A stretch of DNA of 64,000 nt from Salibacteraceae bacterium (GCA_018401875.1 JAGYJZ010000004.1:62001-126000); one strand, 5' to 3'; positions 54,760 through 63,951 are shown, counted from the stretch's first letter. The notes: generated by a model not told the origin, from the letters alone. A program made the numbers and translations.

Positions 54760-56048
54760 GAATTATCCTTTGGTGAAGGGCCTTTTTCATTACCCTTATT
54801 TCGGTTGGGTCTGGGTTTTTTATTCCTGTTTGGTCTTCCTTCGCGCGATTGATTCGGTTGTCCCTCTTTTGCGTTGGCTTGCTGAGGGTCTTTTTGTGGA
54901 TTACCACCACCCGTATTTGGCTTTCTGCGCTTTTTATTTTTCTTGTTTGATTTGGGTTTGTCAAACCGGGTGAGTTCTTCTTGGCCCACCACATTATCAA
55001 ATTTTAGTTCAACCGTTGTTACCTCTTCAACAAAAGAAAAGGCAGATAAGTCGTCTACAATTTTCCCACTTGCATTCAAGGCAATCACCTCTTTCACACG
55101 ATCAACTTCAAGTGGGATGAACTCGCTGAAATTATCCTCATAGGCATACCACATCATGCCTTTAAAAATGTCACTTTTTTGATGAAACGCTGTTCCTTTT
55201 TTCGTTTTCAACTTTATTTTATGGTCGGGGAAGTCTTTAATGGCATCCATATATGAGTCGAGCTCATAGTTCAAACAGCACTTCAGTTTGCCGCACTGTC
55301 CGGCCATTTTCATGGGGTTAATACTCAGTTGTTGATAACGCGCTGCAGATGTTGAGACCGTTCTAAAATCCGTTAACCAAGTGCTGCAACACAATTCTCT
55401 TCCGCATGAGCCAATACCTCCGAGTCGCCCCGCTTCTTGCCTCGAACCAATTTGTCGCATTTCAATACGCACCCTAAACATGTCTGCCAATACCTTAATC
55501 AACTCACGAAAATCAACGCGTTCTTCTGAGATGTAGTAGAAGGTAACCCTGTTTTTATCTCCTTGATATTCAGCGTCAGAGATTTTCATGTTGAGGTTCA
55601 TGTCTCTTACCACCTTTCGGGTTTTGAGCATCGCCTCATCTTCCATGCTGCGCGCCTCACGATATACTTCTAAGTCGCCATCGTGTGCTTTTCGATATAT
55701 CTTTTTCAAGTCGCGGCTGTTAGAAGAAATTCCAGCTTTTTTCATCTGAAATTTCACCAATTCGCCCGTCAATGAAACCATTCCGATATCATGACCTGTT
55801 GGCGCTTCTACTGCCACGGCCTCACCTACAATCAGAGAAATGTGCTCTGTATTTCTGAAAATTTCTTTTCGGGTATTCTTAAACCGCACTTCCACAAACT
55901 CTGATTCACCAGAGGCAGTACGCTCCATTCCTGTCAACCAATCAAAAACGTCCAATTTGTTGCAGCCACTTGTCCCGCAATTTCCATTGTTTTTGCACCC
56001 CGCTGGTGTAGTTCCACATCCGCCACTTCCACAATTTCCACATCCCAT
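54756..56048 (-). CDS. ricT: PSP1/RicT-family protein with Cys-rich head and basic tail
   Basis: A 430-residue cytoplasmic protein of the PSP1 family (RicT/YaaT). In Bacillus the relative works in an RNase Y-associated complex; its role in Bacteroidota is not known to me. The core (about 50-320) includes GKVRFKNTRKE-like VEVRFKNTRKEIF, EERVDFRELIKVLADMF and SCGRELCCSTWL, with conserved Cys that bind a metal cluster in the family. The N-terminus is Cys/Gly-rich (GNCGSGGCG) and the tail is Lys/Arg/Asn/Pro-rich (RPNRNKKPRPNRNKG), probably disordered and nucleic-acid binding. It overlaps gldH by 4 bp. Confidence 0.92.
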   Translation of the reverse strand: MGCGNCGSGGCGTTPAGCKNNGNCGTSGCNKLDVFDWLTGMERTASGESEFVEVRFKNTRKEIFRNTEHISLIVGEAVAVEAPTGHDIGMVSLTGELVKFQMKKAGISSNSRDLKKIYRKAHDGDLEVYREARSMEDEAMLKTRKVVRDMNLNMKISDAEYQGDKNRVTFYYISEERVDFRELIKVLADMFRVRIEMRQIGSRQEAGRLGGIGSCGRELCCSTWLTDFRTVSTSAARYQQLSINPMKMAGQCGKLKCCLNYELDSYMDAIKDFPDHKIKLKTKKGTAFHQKSDIFKGMMWYAYEDNFSEFIPLEVDRVKEVIALNASGKIVDDLSAFSFVEEVTTVELKFDNVVGQEELTRFDKPKSNKKNKKRRKPNTGGGNPQKDPQQANAKEGQPNQSREGRPNRNKKPRPNRNKGNEKGPSPKDNS

Positions 56049-56089
56049 ATTATTCTAAATTCATTGTTACAAATCTACTTTGAATTAAG

Positions 56090-57238
56090 CTAAGAATTAG
56101 CCGCGAGCTTTTTCCCTTGATGAATGAGTCTTACTGATTTTATACTTGTGTCATACCATGTAATTCTTGGGTTCACATTACGGTCAATGTGAAATGCCGA
56201 CTCTTCTAACAGCTCCATAAACGACTTTATATTTGAGGTATTAATAAATGGTGAGAAATTCTTGTAGAAATCGGCTTCTTCTCCTTCCATCGGAATATGA
56301 ATGTCAAGCCACCCCAAACGAAAACATCGGTCGAGTACTTTTAGTGCCGATTCGATGAAAATAAGTTGTGTTTCACGCGTGTTTCTTGCCATGGCCTCAG
56401 ACCAATCATACAGACCAACCATGTCTCTTCGGTAAGAAAGCCTCATCCAATTTCTAAATACTTCAAGCCAAGGGTCTTCTTTATCATTTGCTTCTTTCAC
56501 TGCGATTTGAAGATTGCCTTCTGCGCGAAACGCCAAATTCATCGCTTGATTATAGTCGGTTTGATACTTATGCTCAATAAAACGAGCTATTTCAGCATCA
56601 GAATAGTGTTGTTCTTGAAACCGTTGAGTTCGTGAAAGTATCGTGCTTAAAAGCTTTGAGGGCGACTCGGTGATGAGAAGAAAAATGGTGTTTGAACTGG
56701 GCTCTTCAAAATGTTTGAGCATTTTATTCCCAAAGTCTGGATTCATCCGATCGGCATGCCATATAACAAACACTCTGAACTTTCCTTCATAGGCGCGCAA
56801 GGCGAGTTTGCTGCGCAGCGACTTACTTTCTCCCGCTCCAATAAAGCCTTGCTTTTTCTCAATATCGATGACATTGTACCAATCTTGCAAAGACAAAAAT
56901 GGGTTTTCAGAAACCGTTTGACGCCAAAATTCACCAAAGTCTTCAGACTTTAAATCTTTGCCACTTTTTACAAGTTTACTTGTGTTAATGGGCAATACGT
57001 AGTGCACATCAGGGTGCGTAAAGTTTTGGTTTTTCACACACGATGAACATTCACCGCAAACATCGCCCTGCTGCCTATTGTCGCACATCAAGTATTGTGT
57101 GAGAAACAGCGCAATGGGTAAGCTTGCACCTCCCTTCACTCCCTGCAAAAGCAATGCGTGCGGTACCCGTTCATCATCTACAAGCCTTGTAATGACCGCC
57201 TTTAATTCGTCCTGACCCGGAATTTCATTTCTCCTCAT
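56090..57238 (-). CDS. holB: DNA polymerase III clamp-loader subunit delta prime
   Basis: A 382-residue AAA+ family clamp-loader subunit. The N-terminal part has a degenerate P-loop (LLLQGVKGGASLP) as expected for delta prime, which does not hydrolyse ATP. A zinc-module pattern CDNRQQGDVCGECSSC lies at about residues 52-67. VIWHADRMNPDFGNKMLKHFEEP, ITESPSKLLSTILSRTQRF are typical of the family sensor regions. It is the first gene of the minus-strand operon to ricT, gldH, mrcA, scoA and scoB, and starts back-to-back with pgk at 57.3 kb. Confidence 0.93.
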   Translation of the reverse strand: MRRNEIPGQDELKAVITRLVDDERVPHALLLQGVKGGASLPIALFLTQYLMCDNRQQGDVCGECSSCVKNQNFTHPDVHYVLPINTSKLVKSGKDLKSEDFGEFWRQTVSENPFLSLQDWYNVIDIEKKQGFIGAGESKSLRSKLALRAYEGKFRVFVIWHADRMNPDFGNKMLKHFEEPSSNTIFLLITESPSKLLSTILSRTQRFQEQHYSDAEIARFIEHKYQTDYNQAMNLAFRAEGNLQIAVKEANDKEDPWLEVFRNWMRLSYRRDMVGLYDWSEAMARNTRETQLIFIESALKVLDRCFRLGWLDIHIPMEGEEADFYKNFSPFINTSNIKSFMELLEESAFHIDRNVNPRITWYDTSIKSVRLIHQGKKLAANS

Positions 57239-57269
57239 GTGCTTTGCTTTCTTCTTTCGGGCTTAAAGT

Positions 57270-57277
57270 TAATTTTG
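57270..57277 (+). promoter_or_regulatory. Predicted -7 box of pgk
   Basis: TAATTTTG matches TAnnTTTG exactly, 17 bp before the ATG at 57295. A TTTG at 57243-57246 is a weak -33 candidate. Confidence 0.5.
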
Positions 57278-57294
57278 CTGCCCAAACTAGCGCT

Positions 57295-58470
57295 ATGTCA
57301 TCAATGGATTCTTTTAATTTTAAGGGTAAAAGGGCTTTAATTCGGGTAGATTTCAATGTTCCACTCAACGATCAACTCGAAGTTACCGATGCAACCCGCA
57401 TTTCTGCCGCCTCATCAACTATAAAAAAAATACTGAACGATGGTGGGTCGGTTGTGCTTATGTCGCATTTGGGTCGCCCGAAAAATGGACCCGAAGACAC
57501 GTTTTCGTTAAGGCATATTGTTAAGGCATTAGAGGCTGAGATCGAAACCACGGTTATTTTCACTGATAACTGTATTGGCGAAAAAGCATTAACAGCATCT
57601 TCAAGCTTAAAGCCGGGAGAAGTGCTCTTATTAGAAAATTTACGATTCCATAAAGAAGAAACAGCCGGTGATGAGGGTTTCGCAAAAGAATTAAGTAAGC
57701 ACGGAGATGTGTATGTGAACGATGCATTTGGAACGGCTCACCGCGCTCATGCATCTACCACCATTGTTGCAAAGTTTATGAAGAATAAACTCTTTGGATA
57801 CCTCATGGATGCCGAAGTGGCCAACGGTCAACGTGTTTTAAAAAGTGCTGAGCATCCCTACACCGCCATCATTGGCGGAGCTAAAGTGAGCAGTAAGATT
57901 GATGTGATCACGCATCTTTTAGACCGCATTGATAATCTAATAATTGGAGGCGGAATGGCGTACACCTTTTTCAAAGCGCAAGGCGGAGCGATTGGAAATT
58001 CATTGGTTGAGCTCGATTACCTAGAAACCGCAAAAAATATTCTTACCCAAGCAAAAGAGAAAAATGTGCGCGTCTTGCTGCCAGAAGACAGCGTTGTAGC
58101 CGACTCTTTTAGCAATGAAGCCAATACAAACGTGGTTTCATCAATGCAGATTGAAGATGGTTGGATGGGGCTAGATGTTGGGCCAAAGGCCATTGAGACC
58201 TATCGTTCAGTTATTGCCGCGAGTAAAACTATCCTATGGAATGGGCCGCTTGGTGTATTTGAAATGGATCGCTTTTCAACCGGAACAAAAGCGCTCGGTG
58301 AAATGATCGCAACTTCAGACGCGTACAGTTTAGTAGGCGGTGGTGATTCTGTGGCGGCAGTGAAAAAATTTAACCTCACTGATAAAATGAGTTATGTATC
58401 AACAGGAGGTGGCGCCCTGCTAGAACTACTGGAAGGTAAAACACTGCCCGGGGTAGCGGCAATTCAATAA
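57295..58470 (+). CDS. pgk: Phosphoglycerate kinase
   Basis: This glycolytic enzyme interconverts 1,3-bisphosphoglycerate/ADP and 3-phosphoglycerate/ATP. The start ATG at 57295 (MSSMDSFNF) is preferred; a second ATG follows three codons later, and the longer frame from 57244 overlaps the promoter. Substrate motifs RVDFNVPL, MSHLGRPKNGPED and LENLRFHKEETAG, and nucleotide motifs GGAKVSSKI, NGPLGVFE and GGGDSVAAV are all intact. At about 391 residues it has the normal length. Its stop is 4 bp from that of the convergent CvpA gene. Confidence 0.97.
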   Translation: MSSMDSFNFKGKRALIRVDFNVPLNDQLEVTDATRISAASSTIKKILNDGGSVVLMSHLGRPKNGPEDTFSLRHIVKALEAEIETTVIFTDNCIGEKALTASSSLKPGEVLLLENLRFHKEETAGDEGFAKELSKHGDVYVNDAFGTAHRAHASTTIVAKFMKNKLFGYLMDAEVANGQRVLKSAEHPYTAIIGGAKVSSKIDVITHLLDRIDNLIIGGGMAYTFFKAQGGAIGNSLVELDYLETAKNILTQAKEKNVRVLLPEDSVVADSFSNEANTNVVSSMQIEDGWMGLDVGPKAIETYRSVIAASKTILWNGPLGVFEMDRFSTGTKALGEMIATSDAYSLVGGGDSVAAVKKFNLTDKMSYVSTGGGALLELLEGKTLPGVAAIQ

Positions 58471-58474
58471 AAAA

Positions 58475-59014
58475 TTACGATTCTTCTGTTTCAGGAGCAA
58501 GCATTTCTTCTGCGCTTGACAACCACTCAGAATCCATTAATACCGGTAACACGATTGGAGCAATGGACTTTACCGGATTAAACAGTAAGCTTTTGTTGGG
58601 TTCTGATTTAGACAGCACAGGAATGTGACGATCTAACCAACCTAGTAAATTAAGGACAATAGAGATTATCAGCGCCACTTTAAGCGTTCCAAACACAAGC
58701 CCAGCTAGTTTATTGATAAGCTTAAGTGCCACCATATTCACCGCTTTTTCCACCACTTTAGCCAAGGCATACACCCCAAAGACAACCGCCACAAACGTTA
58801 CTATAAACGAAAGGTAACCCAACCAAGAACCTTCAATCTCGAACCATGTTTTGAGTTTTTCAGCTGTGCTTTCTGAAAAATTTGCCGAGACATAAATACC
58901 CGCGATCAATGCTGCAATAGACGCCAATTCTATGATGAGCCCTTTTCGAAACCCTTTCCAAGCTGCAAAAACAAGTGGGATAAACAAGATAATGTCCCAG
59001 TGGTTAAAATCCAT
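58475..59014 (-). CDS. CvpA-family membrane protein
   Basis: The 179-residue protein has four membrane helices and the CvpA features DIILFIPLVFAAWKGFRKGLIIELAS (about residues 7-32), YLSFIVTFVAVVFGVYALAKVV and LAGLVFGTLKVALIISIVLN. CvpA family members were first linked to colicin V production and are now connected with envelope stress and cell-surface functions. The C-terminal 45 residues are polar. The gene is monocistronic and convergent with pgk. Confidence 0.9.
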   Translation of the reverse strand: MDFNHWDIILFIPLVFAAWKGFRKGLIIELASIAALIAGIYVSANFSESTAEKLKTWFEIEGSWLGYLSFIVTFVAVVFGVYALAKVVEKAVNMVALKLINKLAGLVFGTLKVALIISIVLNLLGWLDRHIPVLSKSEPNKSLLFNPVKSIAPIVLPVLMDSEWLSSAEEMLAPETEES

Positions 59015-59050
59015 GCATCAAATGTAGGCTGAGAGTTCGCTGGCCTGCTA

Positions 59051-59058
59051 TACTTTTG
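59051..59058 (+). promoter_or_regulatory. Predicted -7 box 5 bp before a start codon
   Basis: TACTTTTG matches TAnnTTTG exactly and ends 5 bp before ATG 59064, implying a leaderless or nearly leaderless transcript. Confidence 0.5.
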
Positions 59059-59063
59059 AAGCG

Positions 59064-59399
59064 ATGAATGAACAGGATTTTGAACAAGGTTGGAAAGTGG
59101 CGATGGATAAATTAGAAAAACGCTTTAATCAGCCCATCGACTTGCAGGCGGCACTCTTCCTTATTGGCTTAAATGAACTCGGACAAGGGCCAAGAAAGCT
59201 TAATAAAGATCAAAAAATTGACGTAATACACATTGCGGTGTGCTCACTGTTAGAGCCGTTTGGGTATTATGTGTTTGAAGGAAACGATAAAGACGGTTGG
59301 CCGCATTTCTCGCGCAGCGCCACCTTACCTAAACTGAACGCTCAAGAACAAGAGCACATCATGAAAGAATCTATTATCAATTACATTCAAGAATGGTGA
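59064..59399 (+). CDS. Conserved-type hypothetical protein, 111 residues
   Basis: A small, probably cytoplasmic protein with helical sequence: WKVAMDKLEKRFNQPIDLQAALFLIGLNELGQGPRK is followed by KIDVIHIAVCSLLEPFGYY. I recall similar proteins in Flavobacteriia but no function. The promoter box lies only 5 bp upstream. Its 3' end overlaps the convergent lipoprotein gene by 23 bp, so the two transcripts are antisense to each other at their ends. Confidence 0.78.
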   Translation: MNEQDFEQGWKVAMDKLEKRFNQPIDLQAALFLIGLNELGQGPRKLNKDQKIDVIHIAVCSLLEPFGYYVFEGNDKDGWPHFSRSATLPKLNAQEQEHIMKESIINYIQEW

Positions 59400-59781
59400 T
59401 CGACTCTGAAGTTATCTCATCGTTTTCTACTTGAACAAAGCCTTCACCACAAAGTGAATCTACAGAAATGGTTGTAATTACGTTTTGCTGAAGCCCTGTG
59501 GTCCTTACCGTTGTATCATAACGAACGGCACGAACCCGCAAAACTACAGGTAACTCAAACTCTTGGGTGTAAACCCCAACGCTATTCGTTTTTCCTTCTC
59601 TTCTTACGATGCATCCCGGTTCGGTGCAAAACATCGTTACTTTTACTCCGCTTTGAGCGAGGTTGTTTTCATCGTAAACCTTCACTTCAGCTATGCCAGG
59701 ATCTGGCGTATTGTTGCATGCTGTGAACAAAACCGCGCAAATGGCAACAAAAACTAGTGATGCTTGAAAAATTCTCTTCAT
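59377..59781 (-). CDS. Lipoprotein with CarboxypepD regulatory-like domain
   Basis: The 134-residue protein has a lipoprotein signal MKRIFQASLVFVAICAVLFTAC with lipobox LFTAC. The mature part is a small beta-sandwich: IAEVKVYDENNLAQSGVKVTMF and GKTNSVGVYTQEFELPVVLRVRA are the pattern of carboxypeptidase-regulatory-like (CnaB-like) domains, and three further Cys may form disulfides. Role unknown. It overlaps the opposing gene by 23 bp. Confidence 0.8.
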   Translation of the reverse strand: MKRIFQASLVFVAICAVLFTACNNTPDPGIAEVKVYDENNLAQSGVKVTMFCTEPGCIVRREGKTNSVGVYTQEFELPVVLRVRAVRYDTTVRTTGLQQNVITTISVDSLCGEGFVQVENDEITSESITILECN

Positions 59782-59875
59782 GTGATTTATTCTAAAAGGC
59801 TGTCAAAAATAACATAATTATAAGTCGCAATTTTCGCTAAACTTTGTGATTCTTAGAATAAAAGAAAAATTCGCT

Positions 59876-60688
59876 ATGAAAATCACCCTGATTTCGTCCA
59901 TTTTACTCGTTGTTTCGCAGTTGTCAATGTCCCAAGAAAACCGCACGCGCGTTGTTATTGAGACCGATTCTGGAAACATGGTTATAGAACTCTACAATGA
60001 AACCCCAGCGCACAGAGATAACTTCATAAAATTGACGAAAGAGGGATTCTACAACGGCACTTCTTTTCATCGTGTGATTGAAAACTTCATGATTCAGGGT
60101 GGCGACCCAAACACAAAAGAAGGCGCTGAAGGTGCAGCAGGCAGTGGTGGACCAGGATATACTATCCCAGCTGAAATTCTCCCTCAATTTTGTCATCAAA
60201 AGGGAGCCCTTTCTGCAGCGCGAAAAGGCGACAATGTGAACCCTTCCAGAGAAAGTTCTGGAAGCCAATTTTATATTGTTCAAGGCAAAAAAACTTCTCC
60301 AACTGAACTTAAGAAATTTGAAGAGCGCTACAATTTTGACCATAAAAACGCCATTTCTAAGCTGTTTTTCTCAGAACCTGAAAATGCAGATTACGTTGCG
60401 CGCATCAGAGAAGCACAAGCATCAGGTAATCAAGATGAAATTAAGGCCGTCATGGATGAAGTAAGTCCTCTTATTGATGCGCGCTTTGAAAACAAGACAT
60501 TCAGTTATACCGAAGCTCAAATTGAAATGTATAATACTGTTGGCGGAACTCCTTTCTTAGACCAGCAATACACCGTATTTGGACAAGTGGTGGAAGGCTT
60601 AGACGTAATCGACAAACTGGCTTCGATCAAAAAGATTGGTGAAAGCCCTGTAGTGCCGCACAGAATGACCGTTAAGGTGGTTGAATAA
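59876..60688 (+). CDS. Periplasmic or secreted cyclophilin-type peptidyl-prolyl isomerase
   Basis: This enzyme catalyses cis-trans isomerisation of proline bonds. The start ATG at 59876 gives a signal peptide (MKITLISSILLVVSQLSMSQ); the longer frame does not. Cyclophilin motifs are FYNGTSFHRVIENFMIQGGD (catalytic Arg in FHRV), GALSAARKGDNVNPSRESSGSQFYIV-type and QYTVFGQVVEGLDVID. Between them lies an about 75-residue charged insertion (about residues 140-215, PTELKKFEERYNFD and on), common in the Bacteroidota secreted cyclophilins I recall. It appears to be transcribed from its own promoter. Confidence 0.93.
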   Translation: MKITLISSILLVVSQLSMSQENRTRVVIETDSGNMVIELYNETPAHRDNFIKLTKEGFYNGTSFHRVIENFMIQGGDPNTKEGAEGAAGSGGPGYTIPAEILPQFCHQKGALSAARKGDNVNPSRESSGSQFYIVQGKKTSPTELKKFEERYNFDHKNAISKLFFSEPENADYVARIREAQASGNQDEIKAVMDEVSPLIDARFENKTFSYTEAQIEMYNTVGGTPFLDQQYTVFGQVVEGLDVIDKLASIKKIGESPVVPHRMTVKVVE

Positions 60689-60691
60689 GTT

Positions 60692-60699
60692 TATTTTCG
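60692..60699 (+). promoter_or_regulatory. Predicted -7 box of pheS, 4 bp before the start codon
   Basis: TATTTTCG differs from TAnnTTTG at one base and ends 4 bp before ATG 60704. The string TTTCGCGGCATG is identical to that before the DUF3817 gene. Confidence 0.4.
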
Positions 60700-60703
60700 C
60701 GGC

Positions 60704-61738
60704 ATGAATTTTTCAGAAAAACTACAGCAATTGGTGGCTGACCTTGATCAAGAAAAAGCCTCAACCGCTGAAGAAACTGAGCAGTTTAGAATTAAATACT
60801 TGGGTTCTAAAGGTGTGTTTAAGGCTTTGTTTGAAGACTTTAAAACGGTTTCTTCCGATGAGAAGCGAGCGTTTGGGAAACAGCTCAATCAACTTAAATC
60901 AACTGCTGAAGCTAAGTTTGAAGAGATGAAGGCTTCTTTGAACGCCTCCACCACTGCAACCAAACCACACCTCGATCTTACGCGCCCAGGCTCACTGTTT
61001 GATATTGGAGCTGAGCACCCCATTTCTATCATAAAGCGCGAAATCATCGACATCTTTCATGGCATTGGTTTTTCTGTAGCCGAAGGGCCCGAAATAGAAG
61101 ACGATTGGCATAATTTCTCTGCGCTGAACTTCCCTCCAGAACACCCGGCTCGTGACATGCAAGATACCTTCTTCGTTAAAAACCCAAACGGATCTGACGA
61201 TTTCGTGCTAAGAACGCATACATCATCTGTTCAAGTGCGCACAATGACCGAGCAAAAACCCCCTATACGCATCATTGCTCCGGGCAGGGTTTTTAGAAAC
61301 GAAGCTGTTTCTGCGCGCTCGCATTGTATTTTTCACCAGATCGAAGGATTATACATTGATGAAGGAGTAACATTTGCTGATTTAAAACAAACACTTGAAT
61401 ACTTCGCCAAAGAGTTTTTTGGAAAAAGTAAAATTCGCCTCCGCCCTTCTTATTTCCCGTTCACGGAGCCCAGTGCAGAAGTAGATGTTTACTGGGGATT
61501 GGAAAATGAATTGGACCATCGCATTACAAAAGGCACGGGTTGGTTAGAAGTAATGGGCTGTGGCATGGTTGATCCCGCTGTTTTGGCAAGTTCAAACATT
61601 GATCCTGAAAAATATTCCGGGTTTGCTTTTGGTATGGGCTTAGAACGAAGCGCTATGCAACGCTTTCAGATTCCTGATATACGCATGATCTTTGAGAATG
61701 ATGTTCGGTTTTTAAAACAATTTCAATCTGCGCTTTGA
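60704..61738 (+). CDS. pheS: Phenylalanyl-tRNA synthetase alpha subunit
   Basis: The catalytic alpha subunit of the heterotetrameric PheRS, a class II aminoacyl-tRNA synthetase. The N-terminal coiled coil (about residues 1-85) and the class II motif 2 (VFRNEAVSARSHCIFHQIEG) and motif 3 (GFAFGMGLERSAM) are clear, with TGPEIEDDWHNFSALNFP-type EGPEIEDDWHNFSAL marking motif 1. At 344 residues it has the family length. pheT is not adjacent; the next gene, overlapping the stop codon, is an unrelated thioredoxin-fold lipoprotein. Confidence 0.96.
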   Translation: MNFSEKLQQLVADLDQEKASTAEETEQFRIKYLGSKGVFKALFEDFKTVSSDEKRAFGKQLNQLKSTAEAKFEEMKASLNASTTATKPHLDLTRPGSLFDIGAEHPISIIKREIIDIFHGIGFSVAEGPEIEDDWHNFSALNFPPEHPARDMQDTFFVKNPNGSDDFVLRTHTSSVQVRTMTEQKPPIRIIAPGRVFRNEAVSARSHCIFHQIEGLYIDEGVTFADLKQTLEYFAKEFFGKSKIRLRPSYFPFTEPSAEVDVYWGLENELDHRITKGTGWLEVMGCGMVDPAVLASSNIDPEKYSGFAFGMGLERSAMQRFQIPDIRMIFENDVRFLKQFQSAL

Positions 61739-63411
61739 GTTTAAAACACCTTCTTTTCGCGCTACTATCACTCGTCATCATTGGCTGCGAAAAACTTCCC
61801 AGCGCACAAGACCCGGTAATCCTTGAGAACGTCCCCACCATGGCCGATGTGGCTGATAGTTTGAACCGCGTTTCAGCAAATGCCAGCAAATGGTCTGTGA
61901 TTGGCGACTCCATTGTTCACTCACAATCCTACACCATTGATTGGGTAAAAGAATTTCAAGCTTTTTTAAAAGACAACGTAAATAAAAACCGTTTTGCCGA
62001 TGCTTACACGATCACCGATTCTTCGCGTTCAAGCATTAGAACCATTGAATTTCAAGCACTCGATGAAACGCAAGAAATTAGATCTGTAAAAATCATAATA
62101 AACAATGGTAAGGTTATCCATTACTCCATCCATAAGGAGCGCGCTAACCTACTTTCTAGTTCGTCACAACACTTCAAATTCAATGGAACGAGCTATGAAC
62201 TAAGCATAAAACAATCGATTAAGTGGTTTTTCAACAACGAACAATTTGTTCATGGCACTATACTGCCTCAAGGTCAGTTGTGGCATGCTGATTTTGAACA
62301 CCGCAATGCGCGCATACCAATTGAATTTATCATCAACGCTGACAATGAGTTAATTGTAAAAAATGACAAAGAGTTTTTAACGTTTCTTCCCGCCAGCAGC
62401 GAAGGTGATTCTTCCATTTATGAGTCGGCCTTTTTTCGTTCTTATTTCAAACTGAAGTTGTTGAACGACTCTACGTTAAAAGGAAGATGGATAAATGAAA
62501 GGACTGAAATCGTAAAAAGTATCGGTGTTGCAGCTACAACCATACACCCTTATAGATTTAAACCCAGCATCGTGCCTGAGGTAAATCTATCTGGTAGCCA
62601 TAAGTTTATGTTCCTCGATCATGATGGGAATATTGAAGAAACACACGTGCTGAAGCTCGAACAAAACAAGTTTTTACTTACCGGCTCATTACTCACTGAA
62701 ACGGGTGACTATCGCTTTTTAGAGGGCGTTGTTCGCGGTGATTCTATGTTTTTAAGTACGATGGACGGCACACACCTGATGTACTTTGAAGGTCATGCGG
62801 ATGAAGGTAAAATCAAAGGCGTGTTTTTAGCAGGCCATTCCTATTCGCAAAAATGGATGGCTGAGCTCAACACGCCTCATCAACTTTCGAGTCCTGAAAG
62901 TATTACAAAAATCAACTCCGGTGAATCGTTCAGCTTTTCGTTTCCAGATGAAAACGGTAAGGAAGTTTCCATTCATGACGATCAATTCAAAAACAAGGTG
63001 CTTTTAGTGAGCATCATGGGCACCTGGTGCTCTAATTGCCTCGATGAAAGTCGTTTTCTCAAAGAAATTTATGACGAATTTCCTACTGATCAAGTGGCTA
63101 TTGTAGCATTGGACTTTGAATTGATAAACGATTCCCTGAAAGCCATCCAAAACATCTTGAAGTATAAACGAAACATCGGAATTGAATATCCTATACTTCT
63201 AGCAGGCCTTAAGTCATCGAAAGAAGTTACTGCGAAAGCGCTTCCTTCACTCAATGGAATATTCTCTTATCCAACATTGATTGTGCTTGATAAAAACCAC
63301 GATGTAATGCGTATCCACACAGGATTCAATGGTCCCGCAACCGGGCAAGAAAATTATGCAGCGTTTACAAAAAAATACAAGTCCCTAATCTCTGATTTAA
63401 TCCAACAATAA
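61735..63411 (+). CDS. Thioredoxin-fold (TlpA-like) lipoprotein
   Basis: A 558-residue envelope lipoprotein. The start is TTG at 61735, overlapping the pheS stop; it yields MSLKHLLFALLSLVIIGC, a clean lipoprotein signal, while the next in-frame ATG lies beyond it. The first 390 residues are beta-rich and unassigned. The C-terminal 170 residues are an AhpC/TlpA thioredoxin domain with redox motif WCSNC (Cys432 and Cys435) after VLLVSIMGT and a cis-Pro region SYPTLIVLDKN. It probably reduces periplasmic disulfides or acts in cytochrome maturation. It ends 2 bp from convergent ferritin. Confidence 0.88.
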   Translation: MSLKHLLFALLSLVIIGCEKLPSAQDPVILENVPTMADVADSLNRVSANASKWSVIGDSIVHSQSYTIDWVKEFQAFLKDNVNKNRFADAYTITDSSRSSIRTIEFQALDETQEIRSVKIIINNGKVIHYSIHKERANLLSSSSQHFKFNGTSYELSIKQSIKWFFNNEQFVHGTILPQGQLWHADFEHRNARIPIEFIINADNELIVKNDKEFLTFLPASSEGDSSIYESAFFRSYFKLKLLNDSTLKGRWINERTEIVKSIGVAATTIHPYRFKPSIVPEVNLSGSHKFMFLDHDGNIEETHVLKLEQNKFLLTGSLLTETGDYRFLEGVVRGDSMFLSTMDGTHLMYFEGHADEGKIKGVFLAGHSYSQKWMAELNTPHQLSSPESITKINSGESFSFSFPDENGKEVSIHDDQFKNKVLLVSIMGTWCSNCLDESRFLKEIYDEFPTDQVAIVALDFELINDSLKAIQNILKYKRNIGIEYPILLAGLKSSKEVTAKALPSLNGIFSYPTLIVLDKNHDVMRIHTGFNGPATGQENYAAFTKKYKSLISDLIQQ

Positions 63412-63413
63412 CT

Positions 63414-63932
63414 TTATTGGCCGCTTGTATCTGCAATACTGGTCGCTGTTAGTCCTGCTATATCACGATCAAAATGGTACCACGCACTTTTATCATCTGC
63501 CATTAGCTTGATCTTATCGAGCACTGTTTTTGCCAATGCTTCTTCTTCCAATTGCTCAGAAACATACCATTGGAGGAAATTTTGAGTAGTAAAGTCCTTT
63601 TCTTCTAAGCAGATTCCAACCAATTCACCAATACTTTGGGTTACTGCCACTTCATGTTGATAAAGCTCTTCGAAAAGCTGTTTCACGCTAGTGAAGTCTG
63701 ATTTTGGTTGATCAAAGGCAGGAACAATCACTTTTCCATCGCGCTCGTTGATGTATTTTACGAGTTTGAGCATGTGAAAACGCTCCTCGTCAGAATGCTT
63801 GTATAAAAATTGAGAAACACCAGCGTAGCCATTTTCCTCAGCCCAGACAGCCATTGATAAATAAAAATTACTGGAAGAGCCCTCCATTTTGATTTGCTCA
63901 TTTAAGGCGTCTTGTACTCTAGTTGATAACAT
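63414..63932 (-). CDS. ftnA: Ferritin (non-haem, FtnA type)
   Basis: A cytoplasmic 24-mer iron-storage protein. Within 172 residues the ferroxidase-centre pattern is intact: Glu17 (NEQIKMEGSS), Glu49/Glu50 and His53 (HSDEERFHM), Glu in GICLEEKDFTTQNFLQWYV, and Gln/Glu of SEQLEEE. Absence of a haem-ligating Met at the bacterioferritin position and general similarity to FtnA exclude bacterioferritin. A TAACTTCG promoter-like element lies 19 bp upstream. It is monocistronic. Confidence 0.95.
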   Translation of the reverse strand: MLSTRVQDALNEQIKMEGSSSNFYLSMAVWAEENGYAGVSQFLYKHSDEERFHMLKLVKYINERDGKVIVPAFDQPKSDFTSVKQLFEELYQHEVAVTQSIGELVGICLEEKDFTTQNFLQWYVSEQLEEEALAKTVLDKIKLMADDKSAWYHFDRDIAGLTATSIADTSGQ

Positions 63933-63951
63933 AATCTCTTTTGATTTTGTG

